Shown here in pieces: positions 22,361 to 31,519 of a stretch of DNA of 37,876 bases. The stretch is from Limosilactobacillus kribbianus. Its GTDB lineage: Bacteria; Bacillota; Bacilli; Lactobacillales; Lactobacillaceae. Within the stretch, counting starts at the first letter, position 1. Each line of letters opens with the position of its first letter. Both the position numbers and the translations under genes were made by a program. The DNA lies in assembly GCF_026413145.1 (NCBI RefSeq), contig NZ_JAOVYZ010000015.1, positions 1-37,876 of the forward strand, in the 5' to 3' direction. Below the pieces are notes generated by a model. It worked only from the letters and a program-made list of their open reading frames with translations. It had not been told where the DNA came from and searched no databases.

Positions 22361-24928
22361 TTAGTAGCGACGCTTCTTTTCAGTTAAGCCAAACATTCCA
22401 AGGAATGCTGCCGCAACAAGCCCCATTGCAGCCGCTGAATTATCATTTCCTGTCTTTGGAAGAGCCGGGGTGCTTGGTTGAACAGGGTTAGTTGGCTGAC
22501 TTGGCGTATTCGGTGTTACTGGCGTCGTCGGATTGCTTGGGCTGACCGGTGTTGTTGGTTGACTCGGTTCACTCGGTGTTACTGGCGTCGTCGGATTGCT
22601 TGGGTTGACCGGCGTTGTTGGCTGACTCGGTTCACTTGGGTTTACTGGCGTCGTCGGGTTGCTTGGGTTAACCGGTGTTGTTGGTTGACTCGGTTCACTT
22701 GGATTTACCGGCGTCGTTGGATTACTTGGGTTGACCGGCGTTGTTGGTTGACTCGGTTCACTTGGATTTACCGGCGTCGTTGGATTACTTGGGTTGACCG
22801 GCGTTGTTGGCTGACTCGGTTCACTTGGGTTTACCGGCGTCGTTGGATTACTTGGGTTAACCGGTGTTGTTGGTTGACTCGGTTCACTTGGACTTACCGG
22901 CGTCGTTGGATTACTTGGGTTGACCGGTGTTGTTGGCTGACTCGGTTCACTTGGGTTTACGGGAGTTGTCAGCTGTCCCCATTCTCCAGGAAGAGCAGCA
23001 CTATTCTTAGCATTTGGATCAAGCACACCAAACATCTCATCATTATTGCTACTGTTATCCCAGATCCAATCACCTTGGTTAGTCATTCGGGCAAGGACTT
23101 GAGTCGTATTATCTGAATTGATCTGAACCAGGTAACTTGGTGCCCATGTTGAGTAATTACCCTCACCGGCTGCAAAACCACGATTAGTCATGTATGAAGT
23201 AATGAGAATTTGATCTGAATGGCCGTTAACTGGAACAGCATAGTATGAATACGTGGATGTCCGCCAATTAGAAGGTACTGAAGCAGTTAAGACAACTCCA
23301 GAACCGTTCAGCGGAGTATATGTTCCCAACAGTGAATCAGCCACGTAACCAATCATCGCTACGTTATCCCCAACTGCTTTATTGTCAGCACTAGTTAACT
23401 CAGTATCACTCCCACGGCTAACACGAGTAGCCGAGAACAGGTAGTATTTATCACCAAGTTTGACGATATCAGGGCGCTCCAATTCGTCACTTACCATCAA
23501 TGACGTAATCAGTGGTGAATAAACTGTCTCAACTTGCGGATTGGTTTGATCATTTGTCAGCTTAAGAATGCCAAGTGCACCGTTTGCCAGACTTGCCAGC
23601 ATATTGTCATTTTTGTTATTGAGAAGCTTGAAGAAGCTCTTCAAATTGAAGGCGTCATCGCCACCGTAGTTTGACCAGTTATAAATTTGATTTTCATCCT
23701 GGTAGTTTTCGCTCCCAGTATTTCCTTCAAATACGAGGTAACGATCACCATTTTCAAGCTGAACAACATGCCCATCACGCAAGCAATAGTCATCATTGCG
23801 CATTCCAGCGCCACTTACAAATTGCTGATAAGTCTGATAATGAACGCCGTCTCCTTGAAAAATAATATGATTATCGGTCACATTCTTAATCATAACCCCT
23901 TCACTATTCACATCTAAGTGAAGCGTAGCAGTTGCTAACTGTTGATCATTAATTTTACCGTTCGACGTATCGTTTACCGTATAGAACAGCTGAATCGATC
24001 CATCATTATTTACAATGGCAGATCCAGACCATTCTTGCAGATCTGACTTTTCATTATATCCAAAGATTGAACCAGCATTCCGCCAATGTGAAAAATCATT
24101 GTCACCATACTTGTTGTAAAGAAGGTAAATATGATTATCATTTTCGTTCGGGATACCCATCATTGCAATTACAAGCTGGTAGCCATGGTAGTTGGAAACA
24201 TATCCTGTAACTGCGTCCTGAACTGGCCATGAATCCCAAATATCCAGTTTTGCAATTTGCCCGGTTTGTGCATCACGGGTAACAGCAGCAGGCATATTTT
24301 TAATTTGACTAGCATTAAAATACGGAACTGCATAACGTATATCTTTTTTGATGATTGCATTTCCAATTTCGGTTAGATCATGGAATGTCATCTTAGTTCC
24401 ACTCTGCGATGACTGAGAGAAATTGATCTTATTTAGTTCCTTAATCTGATCAGCCGTCAGCTTATTAGCATCCACGCCAGCCTTGGCAACTACTTCAGCG
24501 GCCTTTTTATTCAGTTGAGAAGACTCGTTTACCTGTGACTGTCCTTCTGCTTTAGGACTGACTTGACTTGATGAAACTGCGGCACTCTTTGTAGAAGGAG
24601 CATTGGTAGTGTCGTCCTGGTTAGTCGTGGCCGTCTTAGCGGCCGTATCAGGCGCTGCAGTGCTCGAATTATTGTCCTGTGCAGTATTTTCAGTAGCAGT
24701 ACTTGGAGTATTTAACACGACCTGATTGCTACTATCTTGCTGGGTCGAAGAATTCGTAATCTCAATGTTTTGACTAATGACGCTGCTGTTAGCATCCGTC
24801 GTTTCATCAGCTGAAACATTGGCCTGCCCACCTACGATTCCGGCAACTAAAGCGGCGGCTGACAGGGTAACTACCACCCAGTTTTTCCCGCTCTTGTACA
24901 TCTTCTTGTGTTCCTTCCGTTCGATCAT
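22361..24928 (-). CDS. GH68 fructansucrase (inulosucrase/levansucrase), LPXTG-anchored
   Basis: An 855-residue secreted enzyme that cleaves sucrose and polymerises fructose. Residues 1-40 are a signal peptide with KMYKSGKNW, cleaved after NVSA. A Ser/Thr-rich variable segment runs to about 140. The GH68 five-bladed propeller carries the nucleophile D232 in WDSWP, the transition-state stabiliser D385 in LRDGHV and the acid/base E484 in DELERP, at nearly the same spacing as in L. reuteri Inu and Lev. Seven 21-residue Pro/Ser/Thr repeats follow at about 657-803, then LPKTG (823-827), a hydrophobic stretch and KKRRY for sortase attachment. Inulin versus levan product cannot be told by reading. 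ATG 24928 gives the [10 protein letters not shown] start seen in relatives. A LacI-type operator lies downstream of the promoter. Confidence 0.93.
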   Translation of the reverse strand: MIERKEHKKMYKSGKNWVVVTLSAAALVAGIVGGQANVSADETTDANSSVISQNIEITNSSTQQDSSNQVVLNTPSTATENTAQDNNSSTAAPDTAAKTATTNQDDTTNAPSTKSAAVSSSQVSPKAEGQSQVNESSQLNKKAAEVVAKAGVDANKLTADQIKELNKINFSQSSQSGTKMTFHDLTEIGNAIIKKDIRYAVPYFNASQIKNMPAAVTRDAQTGQIAKLDIWDSWPVQDAVTGYVSNYHGYQLVIAMMGIPNENDNHIYLLYNKYGDNDFSHWRNAGSIFGYNEKSDLQEWSGSAIVNNDGSIQLFYTVNDTSNGKINDQQLATATLHLDVNSEGVMIKNVTDNHIIFQGDGVHYQTYQQFVSGAGMRNDDYCLRDGHVVQLENGDRYLVFEGNTGSENYQDENQIYNWSNYGGDDAFNLKSFFKLLNNKNDNMLASLANGALGILKLTNDQTNPQVETVYSPLITSLMVSDELERPDIVKLGDKYYLFSATRVSRGSDTELTSADNKAVGDNVAMIGYVADSLLGTYTPLNGSGVVLTASVPSNWRTSTYSYYAVPVNGHSDQILITSYMTNRGFAAGEGNYSTWAPSYLVQINSDNTTQVLARMTNQGDWIWDNSSNNDEMFGVLDPNAKNSAALPGEWGQLTTPVNPSEPSQPTTPVNPSNPTTPVSPSEPSQPTTPVNPSNPTTPVNPSEPSQPTTPVNPSNPTTPVNPSEPSQPTTPVNPSNPTTPVNPSEPSQPTTPVNPSNPTTPVNPSEPSQPTTPVNPSNPTTPVTPSEPSQPTTPVSPSNPTTPVTPNTPSQPTNPVQPSTPALPKTGNDNSAAAMGLVAAAFLGMFGLTEKKRRY
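22520..22960 (-). repeat. Seven tandem 63-bp repeats in the fructansucrase wall-spanning region
   Basis: The repeat encodes [21 protein letters not shown] with minor changes (VS, VT). Four central copies are identical in protein and nearly so in DNA. A degenerate eighth unit (VTPNTPSQP...) adjoins the LPKTG motif. The in-frame 63-bp period allows length change by slippage without loss of the reading frame. Confidence 0.92.
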
Positions 24929-24953
24929 GCCGATGTCTCTTTCCAGTCAATGT

Positions 24954-25012
24954 TAAACGTTTAGCAATTGTTTTTCATTGACCAAAATATCACAAACTTC
25001 GTTAATTGTAAA
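24954..25012 (-). promoter_or_regulatory. Fructansucrase promoter and LacI-type operator
   Basis: On the minus strand TTTACA (25007-25012) and TATTTT (24984-24989) are 17 bases apart. TAAACGTTTA (24954-24963), a perfect palindrome with central CG inside GTTAAACGTTTAGC, lies just past the expected transcription start. This is the form of a LacI-family operator; it does not fit the CcpA cre spacing well. Confidence 0.55.
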
Positions 25013-25089
25013 TAATTTCTTCACATCTTTTTCAAACTTAAGGCAACACTCTTAACAACAAATTCTTTGATTGAAGTCCACTTCAATTC

Positions 25090-25335
25090 CTAAAGCGGAA
25101 CCCGCACCCGGGCCGGCTGACCATTGAAGTGAACGATCACCGCCTGCTTGGGCTGCAGGTCAACCATCAGCGTCACTCCGTCCACCCGCAAGCTGCGGGG
25201 ACCGGCGTAGTAAACGTCCAACGGTCGTCGCCGTAAGCGCTCAATTGCTTTGAGCAGGTCCGTGATGAACTGCTCTGCCGGCACCGTCAGTTCAACTTGT
25301 TCGAGTAATTCTTCGATTGTCGTTGCTTTTGCCAT
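25090..25335 (-). CDS. Hypothetical protein downstream of a MerR regulator
   Basis: An 81-residue protein that I do not recognise. It has a charged helical first half (TIEELLEQVELTVPAEQF, LKAIERLRRRP) and a beta-rich second half ending in VRVPL; no signal or membrane segment. The start ATG at 25335 lies six bases after the stop of the MerR gene with AAAGGATGA overlapping that stop, so the two are translationally coupled. An 18-bp perfect palindrome (25070-25087) lies just after its stop. Its place suggests a partner in whatever the MerR gene senses, but nothing direct shows this. Confidence 0.6.
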   Translation of the reverse strand: MAKATTIEELLEQVELTVPAEQFITDLLKAIERLRRRPLDVYYAGPRSLRVDGVTLMVDLQPKQAVIVHFNGQPARVRVPL

Positions 25336-25341
25336 CCGTCG

Positions 25342-26131
25342 TCATCCTTTCCGAATTTCAATTGGGATATTCAACTGCATTAATCTTTGCTGACGCATCA
25401 CGGAGAGCTGGCGTAGATACGGTTCCCCGGCAAGTTGGTAATCCGTTTTGAGTTGCGCCAGCTCATCCTCGATCTCAACCGTTCCGCCTAGTTCAATTGG
25501 AATTTGCCGATAAGTCCGCCAAACAGTGTCATACTGATAATACTCAAGCTGGCCCAAATCAATCTGCAACTGATCTGCCAGCACTTCAGCAATTGCCGTT
25601 CCGCCGCGGGCAATTGTGAAGCTCCATTGCTGCCGATCAACCGGCCCGCCAACCGCTACAAAATCCGCAAGGGAAAAGTCATTGACCCGCGATAGGCGCG
25701 TGAAGTTTTCATAGCGTTTGTCCCCGCTAAAGCCGTGCTGATCGTAAGCGATATCGAGGAAAAAGGCGTCACTCGTTACTTGCTGCTGATGCTGGCGATA
25801 CCGGTTTAATTCCTCTCGTCGCCAATCAAGCCGTTTTAAGAGCAATTGATCAAGTTGCATTTCGCGTCGCAACTGCCGTGCGCGCTTTTCAATAATTCCT
25901 TGATAATCTTCAATTGTTGAAGCTGTATGGAGCTGCTGAATTTCGGCCAGCGAAAATTTAGCTGCCCGCCCTTTCAAGATCCGTGCCAGGCTCTCGACGT
26001 CCAGATCATTGTAATAGTGATAGCCGTTTTGCGGATCCACTTGTCCATGAATTATACCAATTTTTTTCATAATAGCGAACCGTTTCACGCCCCACGCGAA
26101 AGATTCGTTGCAAATCCTTTGAAGTGTACAT
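25342..26131 (-). pseudogene. MerR-family regulator with a frameshift in an A7 run
   Basis: From ATG 26131 the frame encodes MYTSKDLQRIFRVGRETVRY and YEK, a clear MerR helix-turn-helix start, then shifts at seven consecutive A (T at 26061-26067). With six A the chain continues as IGIIHGQVDPQNGYHYYNDLDVESL, exactly the second part of a MerR DNA-binding domain, followed by a coiled coil and a C-terminal sensor-like domain to about 262 residues. A start in the second frame lacks half of the helix-turn-helix. The gene is divergent from an SDR gene across a promoter with MerR architecture. Slippage at A7 could switch it on and off, or the base may be an assembly error. Confidence 0.85.
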
Positions 26132-26146
26132 TTCAAAATCAACTCC

Positions 26147-26177
26147 TTGACCTGGTGGCGACCACCACCCTTATGCT
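26147..26177 (+). promoter_or_regulatory. MerR-type promoter of the SDR gene
   Basis: TTGACC (26147-26152) and TATGCT (26172-26177) are separated by 19 bases, longer than the normal 17. The spacer contains the perfect inverted repeat TGGTGG-CGA-CCACCA (26153-26167). Over-long spacers with a central dyad are the hallmark of promoters activated by MerR-family proteins through DNA distortion. Confidence 0.8.
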
Positions 26178-26210
26178 AAAAGCGAAAATAAAGAAGGATG
26201 GTGACATCAG

Positions 26211-26969
26211 ATGATGAAAGGTAAAGTGGCGGTAATTACTGGTGGACTTAGCGGAATCGGGAAGGGAACCGCCTTGGTCCTTGCGAAGGAACATTTAAAA
26301 ATCATTATTTTAGATCGTCAAGATGACAAGGCTCCGGCGGTTCTTCAACAAATTGAAAAACTGGGAAGCACGGGCGACTATCAGCATTGTGACCTTACGA
26401 AGCGCGCAGAGGTTGACCGGGTCTTTAACGACATTCAAGAAAAGTATGGGCGCGTCGACTACGCCTTTAACAATGCCGGGCGGGGTATCCTGTCAAAGCC
26501 ATTCGGCCAGGTTACAGCCGATGAGATTGATGGCCTGATTGACCTCGATATTAAGGCCGTCATGTACTGCATGATCAATGAACTGGCATTAATGACGAAG
26601 CAACAGTTTGGCCGAATCGTCAATACCACTTCTGGAACCGGACTAGTTGCTGGAAAAGGGATGGCGCTCTATAGTGCTTGCAAGCATGCCGTTGTAGGTT
26701 TAACCAAGGCGGCCGCACTTGATTACGCCCAGGATGGCATCACCATCAATGCCGTTGCCCCCGGTACCATCGCTACCGAATTGATTCTCCCTTACAAGGA
26801 AAGTGCTCCAGCGGAATTCAAGAAATGGGAAGCCTCAAATCCAATCGGCCGGCTGGGCAAGCCTGCCGAGATTGGTCACGCCGTCAAGTTCTTATTCGAT
26901 GATGGTTCCGAATTTATCAATGGTGTCATCCTCCCAGTCGATAGCGGTTGCGTCGCCGGCACCTTTTAA
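26211..26969 (+). CDS. Short-chain dehydrogenase/reductase
   Basis: A 252-residue classical SDR. The cofactor loop is VAVITGGLSGIGKGTA (TGxxxGIG), NNAG follows at about residue 90, the catalytic serine lies in TTSGTG, and YSACKHAVVG holds the YxxxK pair. The C-terminal GVILPVDSGCVAGTF replaces the common DGG ending. The acidic residue after the second strand (ILDRQD) suggests NAD preference. Two adjacent ATG codons are possible starts; AAGGATGGTG lies upstream. It stands alone behind a MerR-type promoter and before a terminator, so it is probably the main target of the divergent MerR gene. The substrate is unknown. Confidence 0.9.
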   Translation: MMKGKVAVITGGLSGIGKGTALVLAKEHLKIIILDRQDDKAPAVLQQIEKLGSTGDYQHCDLTKRAEVDRVFNDIQEKYGRVDYAFNNAGRGILSKPFGQVTADEIDGLIDLDIKAVMYCMINELALMTKQQFGRIVNTTSGTGLVAGKGMALYSACKHAVVGLTKAAALDYAQDGITINAVAPGTIATELILPYKESAPAEFKKWEASNPIGRLGKPAEIGHAVKFLFDDGSEFINGVILPVDSGCVAGTF

Positions 26970-26993
26970 TAATTGATAATCAATGCTTCAGCA

Positions 26994-27030
26994 GGGCTTA
27001 GTGTTTCAAACACTAAGCCCCTTTGTTTGT
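26994..27030. terminator. Bidirectional terminator between the SDR gene and sbcC
   Basis: GGGCTTAGTGTTT (26994-27006) pairs perfectly with AAACACTAAGCCC (27008-27020), followed by CTTTGTTTG. Confidence 0.88.
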
Positions 27031-27032
27031 TT

Positions 27033-30000
27033 CTAAACAGCCAGTTCGTGCCGGTAGCTGACCTTACTGCGACCATTGACCGAACTGACCCGGAGCTGAT
27101 CGGGAATCTGCTCCTCAAGTTCGGTGACGTGACTGATGATCCCAATCATCCGGTGCCCTTCTAGCTCTTGGAGGGCACGCAAAGCGTCGGTTAAGGCCTG
27201 TTGGTCAAGCGAACCGAAGCCCTCATCGACAAAGAGTGCGTCGATGCTGATGCCACCGTTTTGCTCCTGAATGATTTGGCAAAGAGCCAGAGCCAAGGCG
27301 AGTGAGGCCATGAAGCTTTCCCCGCCGGACAGGGTACGGGCACTTCGCGTTTTACCGGCATTATCGTCATATACGTTGACTTCTAGTCCCGTCCACTTGG
27401 CACCCGGACCGTGACTGGCCGTTGCCAATTCAAATTGATAGCGGCCATTTGTCAGACGTGCCAGTTGAACATTGGCTGCTGCCAGAACCTCCCGGAAGTA
27501 GGACTGGAGGACGTAGCGTTCAAGACTGAGGTGATTTTCGGTGTTACCGGTCACCACATCAGTCAGAGTTTGGAATGAATTGAGATCCTGCTGGGCATCG
27601 TCGTTAGCGCGGGCCAACTTCTCAACTCGCCGCAGGGCATTCGCAAGTTGATTGCGCTGGGTTTCAACCTGACCAATTCGGTGTTGATTTTGACCAAGCT
27701 CCTCCTGGGCAGCGGCCAGAGCCTGTTGGGTGGCCGAAAGAGCCGGTGCTGGCCGCTTGGCCACCTGCTTTTGTAAGCGTGCCAACTGGGCCTGATTATC
27801 ATGGACGGCCGTCCGGTACTCATCTACTTTAGTACGGAGCCGCGGCAGTTGCTCGCTGGTCGCCGCTGCTTGTTCCCAAAAGTCCCATGTTAAATCATCA
27901 CGGTAGCTTGCCAGCGCAGCGGTCAATTCCTGTTTGGCATTACGCTGCTGGGTTTGCCCGTTTTGAATATTAGTGGTGTTTTCCCGCTGACCACTCTGAG
28001 CGACTGCCAGCTGTTCTTGCAATTTCTGACGTTGCTGGTTGCTGGCGGTCAGGCGCTGATCAAATTGCTGAAGCTCCTCCTCCAAAACCGCCAGCTGCCG
28101 CTTGGCCACCTGGGCATCCGCAATATCTGCGGGCAGGTCCGCCTGCTTCTCTTTTAGCACCGCCGTTTGCTGGGCGATCCGCTGTTCCAATCGGTGCAGA
28201 TCCGTAACCGCCGTCTGACTGTCCTGTTGAACCGTGGCCAGTTGTTCTTGAGCCGTCTGTAGCTGCGTCCGCTCCTTTTTGGCCGTTTGGTTCAACTCGG
28301 TGAGCCGCTCTTCATCCTGATGGAGTTGGGCAGCTTGGTCTGCTACCTGCGCAGCCCAATTATCCGGCAGCGTCGCGGTTCCTAGCTGTTCAGCAAGTGT
28401 CCGTTGGGCAGCTGTCGTTTGTTCCGCCAATGTCGCCAAATGGGTCGTGGCAAGCTTAACCTGCTCCTGTGCCCGACTCTGGGCATCACGCCGCTGTTCG
28501 GTCTTCTTGGTAGCCGCATCCAGCTCGGCATCCGTCACCAGTTTCGTGGTATCCGCCAGTACGGCCGGATGCGGATGATCAATCGAGCCGCAGACCGGAC
28601 AAGGCGTTCCCGGTTTTAGTTCCCGGGCCAAGCGGGCAATCTGGTGGCGGACATAGGCGTCCTTTAAATCAATCAGTTGTGCCTGGTACTGTTCGGCTTG
28701 TGCACGGGCATTTTTCAATTCCAGCTGACGCTGATGCAGTTCATCCCGGTCGTGTGACTGTTGATCCAGCAGTTTACGCAGGTCCGCGGCTGCCCGAGCT
28801 AATTGATCATATTGGCGTTGCCGCTGGCCCAAACGTTTCTCCTGGGCGGCTAGGTCCCCCAGCGCGGCTAATTTGGCCGTTAAATCCGTGATCTGTTGCT
28901 TCAGGTCCGCAATCTTTTGCTGGCGAGCCTGCTGGGCAGCCTTTGCCGTGGTTACCTGCGCTTGTCCCCGCTTGACTTCAATCGCCAGGTGTTCACACTC
29001 CGTAAATAGCGGCAGGACCCGCTGAAGATTCTTAAATCGGTCCCGGAGGCGTTCCATTTGTGGCGCAGTATCAAGGCAATTCTGGTACTGAGCTACAGCT
29101 TTCTCGCGGTCCGCACCCAGTTTTTTCACCTGAGCAGCTAGCTGTTCGGCCTGTGCCTGCCAACTGGCCACTTGCCGTTCGCCATCCTGCCAGCGCTGAT
29201 AGGCCGCTTGGTGCTCCTGGAACCATTGCAGGTCTGCAACCTGCGTCTGAACGGCAGCGATTGCTTGCTGATGTTGCGCCAGTTTGGCCGCTTGCTGGCG
29301 AGCCTTTTCCAAGGCGGCAATTGCTTCTTGAAGTTCCTGCTGGGCATGCAAAGTCTTCGTCAATTGATTAACTTTTCCCTGCGACTGGGCCGCTGCGATC
29401 TGTAAATCCCCCAGTTGTTTTTTCAGCTCCGCCTGTAGTTTGGCGGCAACGGTCAGCCAGTCTGCAATTGGCAGCTCCGCATCCAGGTCCGGTACCGTTT
29501 CCTTGACCGATTGCAGCTTAGTTTCGGCGGCGGCCAATCCCTTCTTGCGGCTGCTCAACTCATCCTTCAATTCCTGCGCCCAGTGCGCATACTTAGTCGT
29601 ATTAAAGAGGTCTCTGAGCAATGCCTCCTTGGTGCTGCTATCCGAGTCCAAAAACTGGCGAAATTTCCCTTGGGGCAGGAGAACAATCTGCCGAAACTGG
29701 TCCCGGGTGAGGTTAAGCAGGTTGGTGATGAAGGCATTGGCCGTCTTAATCTTGGTGATTGACTGTGGTGCCGCGCTTTCAAGCGGGTAAACCAGCTCAA
29801 TGACTTGATTATGCTCGATCAAGCGTCCCTTCTTATTTTCCAAGGTCTGCTTTGGTTTGCGCATGATCCGATAAGTCTGCCCCTGGTGGATAAAAGTAAA
29901 GGTAACACTGGTCGCCGCGCTGGCGGGGGCAAAGTCGGAACGCAGAGCGGTCGCCGACCGGTCCCGGTCGTTGGTCGTCTGGCCGAAGAGGGCGTAACTC

Positions 30001-30134
30001 ATCGCATCAAAGATCGTGGTCTTGCCCGCTCCCGTATTTCCGGCCACCAGAAAGAGCTGCTTGAACTGAGTGAAGTCGACGGTCGCCTGGTCGTAGGGTC
30101 CGAAGTAGTGCATCTCAATTTTGATTGGTCGCAT
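27033..30134 (-). CDS. sbcC: SbcC, ATPase subunit of the SbcCD DNA exonuclease
   Basis: A 1033-residue SMC-like ATPase that, with SbcD, opens hairpins and processes DNA ends. N-terminal Walker A GNTGAGKTT spans about residues 32-40. Long heptad coiled coils, rich in Gln, Ala and Leu, flank a zinc hook GTPCPVCGSIDHP (C512, C515). The C-terminal half carries the signature LSGGESFMASLALALAL and Walker B IDALFVDEGFGSLD, then the His-containing IGIISHVTELEEQIP. The ATG at 30134 lies two bases after the sbcD stop with AAGGAGGAC, so the two genes form an operon; the frame runs further to 30179 inside sbcD and is not used. Full length, with no damage seen. Confidence 0.95.
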   Translation of the reverse strand: MRPIKIEMHYFGPYDQATVDFTQFKQLFLVAGNTGAGKTTIFDAMSYALFGQTTNDRDRSATALRSDFAPASAATSVTFTFIHQGQTYRIMRKPKQTLENKKGRLIEHNQVIELVYPLESAAPQSITKIKTANAFITNLLNLTRDQFRQIVLLPQGKFRQFLDSDSSTKEALLRDLFNTTKYAHWAQELKDELSSRKKGLAAAETKLQSVKETVPDLDAELPIADWLTVAAKLQAELKKQLGDLQIAAAQSQGKVNQLTKTLHAQQELQEAIAALEKARQQAAKLAQHQQAIAAVQTQVADLQWFQEHQAAYQRWQDGERQVASWQAQAEQLAAQVKKLGADREKAVAQYQNCLDTAPQMERLRDRFKNLQRVLPLFTECEHLAIEVKRGQAQVTTAKAAQQARQQKIADLKQQITDLTAKLAALGDLAAQEKRLGQRQRQYDQLARAAADLRKLLDQQSHDRDELHQRQLELKNARAQAEQYQAQLIDLKDAYVRHQIARLARELKPGTPCPVCGSIDHPHPAVLADTTKLVTDAELDAATKKTEQRRDAQSRAQEQVKLATTHLATLAEQTTAAQRTLAEQLGTATLPDNWAAQVADQAAQLHQDEERLTELNQTAKKERTQLQTAQEQLATVQQDSQTAVTDLHRLEQRIAQQTAVLKEKQADLPADIADAQVAKRQLAVLEEELQQFDQRLTASNQQRQKLQEQLAVAQSGQRENTTNIQNGQTQQRNAKQELTAALASYRDDLTWDFWEQAAATSEQLPRLRTKVDEYRTAVHDNQAQLARLQKQVAKRPAPALSATQQALAAAQEELGQNQHRIGQVETQRNQLANALRRVEKLARANDDAQQDLNSFQTLTDVVTGNTENHLSLERYVLQSYFREVLAAANVQLARLTNGRYQFELATASHGPGAKWTGLEVNVYDDNAGKTRSARTLSGGESFMASLALALALCQIIQEQNGGISIDALFVDEGFGSLDQQALTDALRALQELEGHRMIGIISHVTELEEQIPDQLRVSSVNGRSKVSYRHELAV

Positions 30135-30136
30135 CG

Positions 30137-31252
30137 CTAGTCCTCCTTGCTGATTTTCTCTAGGGATTGCTGAGCCCACTGGCGCTGCTGGGCGGACAGT
30201 TCATCCCCCATCGTCTGTTGGTAAAAGTCCGCCAAGAGGTCCATTGGGGCGGCTTGGCGACGTTTTTGATCGGCAATGGTTTCAACCTGCCGCGCCTGAT
30301 GTGTCCGGTGCAAACTGACAATCTTGGGATAGTGTTCCCGCAGCTTATTAAGCACGTCGGGAATCCGTTCGTGATCGGTTAGCTCGATATCATAGAAATC
30401 ATCTGAAGCGTGTTTTCTCGCCGTTGCAACTAGGTCGGCAAAACGCCCCTTCAGGAGATGAATATCATGGACCGGTGGCAGTGGAACCCACTCCACCTCA
30501 AACGGGTCCGTATCAACAATCCAAACGCCCTTCTCCTGCTTGGCCTCGGAAACTGAAAACTTCATTGGCGAGCCACTGTAGCGGACCCGCTCAGTGTGCA
30601 GGGCGTCCCGGTTGTGCAGGTGGCCGAGGGCAACATAATCAAATGGCGCAAGGAGGGCAGTCGAAACGGCACTCAGCCCGCCAACCTCGACCAGTGTTTC
30701 CGATTCAGCGGTTCGTTGGGACCCGGCCGCAAAGAAATGCGCAACAAGAACGTGGAATTTCCCCGAAATAAATTCCTTTTCCATGGCGGCCACAATCCGC
30801 TCCATTGCCTGATTGACGTTCCGGATAGCGTCATCATGAAAGTAGTTGCGGACCTCCTGAATGCCGAAAAACGGCAAGAGGAAGAACTGAGTGTCTTTAA
30901 TCGTAACCGGTTCAAAAGCTGTCGCCAAGTTCGTATTGAGGTAAAGTGACTTGAGGGCAAACCAATCAGCTCCTGTCCCCAATCGAGTTGCCGAGTCATG
31001 ATTGCCGCTGATCGCCAGCACTGGGAAATGATCCTGGAGGTTGAGCTGGTTCAGCATGGCATTGAGGACCCGCACCGCTGCTTCGCTGGGGATGCTGCGG
31101 TCATACAGGTCCCCGGCAATCACCACCGCATCGACCCGTTTTTCTTGGGCAATCTCTTCAATCTGATCAAAGGTCGCTTGCTGGTCAGCCAGCAGATCGA
31201 AACCGTTCAATGTTTTACCAATGTGCCAGTCGGCCGTGTGTAAGAATCGCAT
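30137..31252 (-). CDS. sbcD: SbcD, nuclease subunit of the SbcCD DNA exonuclease
   Basis: A 371-residue Mre11-type metallophosphoesterase. The five phosphodiesterase motifs are visible: FLHTADWHIGKT at the N-terminus, VIAGDLYDRSIPS, AISGNHDSATR, LVAHFF and LGHLHNRD. The DNA-binding cap and C-terminal SbcC-contact region follow. ATG 31252 is chosen, with AAAGGGACG upstream; the open frame adds only two codons from a TTG. It is the first gene of the sbcDC operon, leading into sbcC with a two-base gap. In lactobacilli SbcCD limits long palindromes, which may bear on the hairpin elements elsewhere in this window. Confidence 0.95.
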   Translation of the reverse strand: MRFLHTADWHIGKTLNGFDLLADQQATFDQIEEIAQEKRVDAVVIAGDLYDRSIPSEAAVRVLNAMLNQLNLQDHFPVLAISGNHDSATRLGTGADWFALKSLYLNTNLATAFEPVTIKDTQFFLLPFFGIQEVRNYFHDDAIRNVNQAMERIVAAMEKEFISGKFHVLVAHFFAAGSQRTAESETLVEVGGLSAVSTALLAPFDYVALGHLHNRDALHTERVRYSGSPMKFSVSEAKQEKGVWIVDTDPFEVEWVPLPPVHDIHLLKGRFADLVATARKHASDDFYDIELTDHERIPDVLNKLREHYPKIVSLHRTHQARQVETIADQKRRQAAPMDLLADFYQQTMGDELSAQQRQWAQQSLEKISKED

Positions 31253-31371
31253 TTTCAACGTCCCTTTCTGAAGTAGTCTCTTTCTATTTTACTCGCTCTT
31301 TTCAAAAAAATTCCCCCAGTGAAAAAATATTATTTTTATATTTCAAAGCGGTTAACTGAGATTGTTAACAA

Positions 31372-31457
31372 GTAAAACGCTTTACAATGTGGCTTGTGAA
31401 TTTATAGCTAGTTGAGATTTATGCTTTGTAAAACGTTTTAAGTCGTGTTATTATACT
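31372..31457 (+). promoter_or_regulatory. Ribose operon promoter with two LacI-type operators
   Basis: GTAAAACGCTTTAC (31372-31385) and GTAAAACGTTTTAA (31428-31441) share an A-rich/T-rich palindrome about a central CG; TAAAACGTTTTA in the second is perfect. Their centres are 56 bases apart. The second overlaps the -35 region of a -10 TATACT (31452-31457). This fits repression by a LacI-family protein such as RbsR, possibly by looping, with CcpA as a second candidate. No rbsR gene is in the window. Confidence 0.7.
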
Positions 31458-31519
31458 TGGCGTGCTCGTTGAAAGCGGTTAGCTGGCTGCTTTCAAATTT
31501 AATCGATGGAGGAGAAATC

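Noticed and set aside
22478-23116. Arginine/tryptophan-rich ORF of 212 codons on the plus strand
   Set aside because: It is the antisense translation of the fructansucrase repeats; periodic DNA gives a periodic shadow frame. No ribosome binding site.
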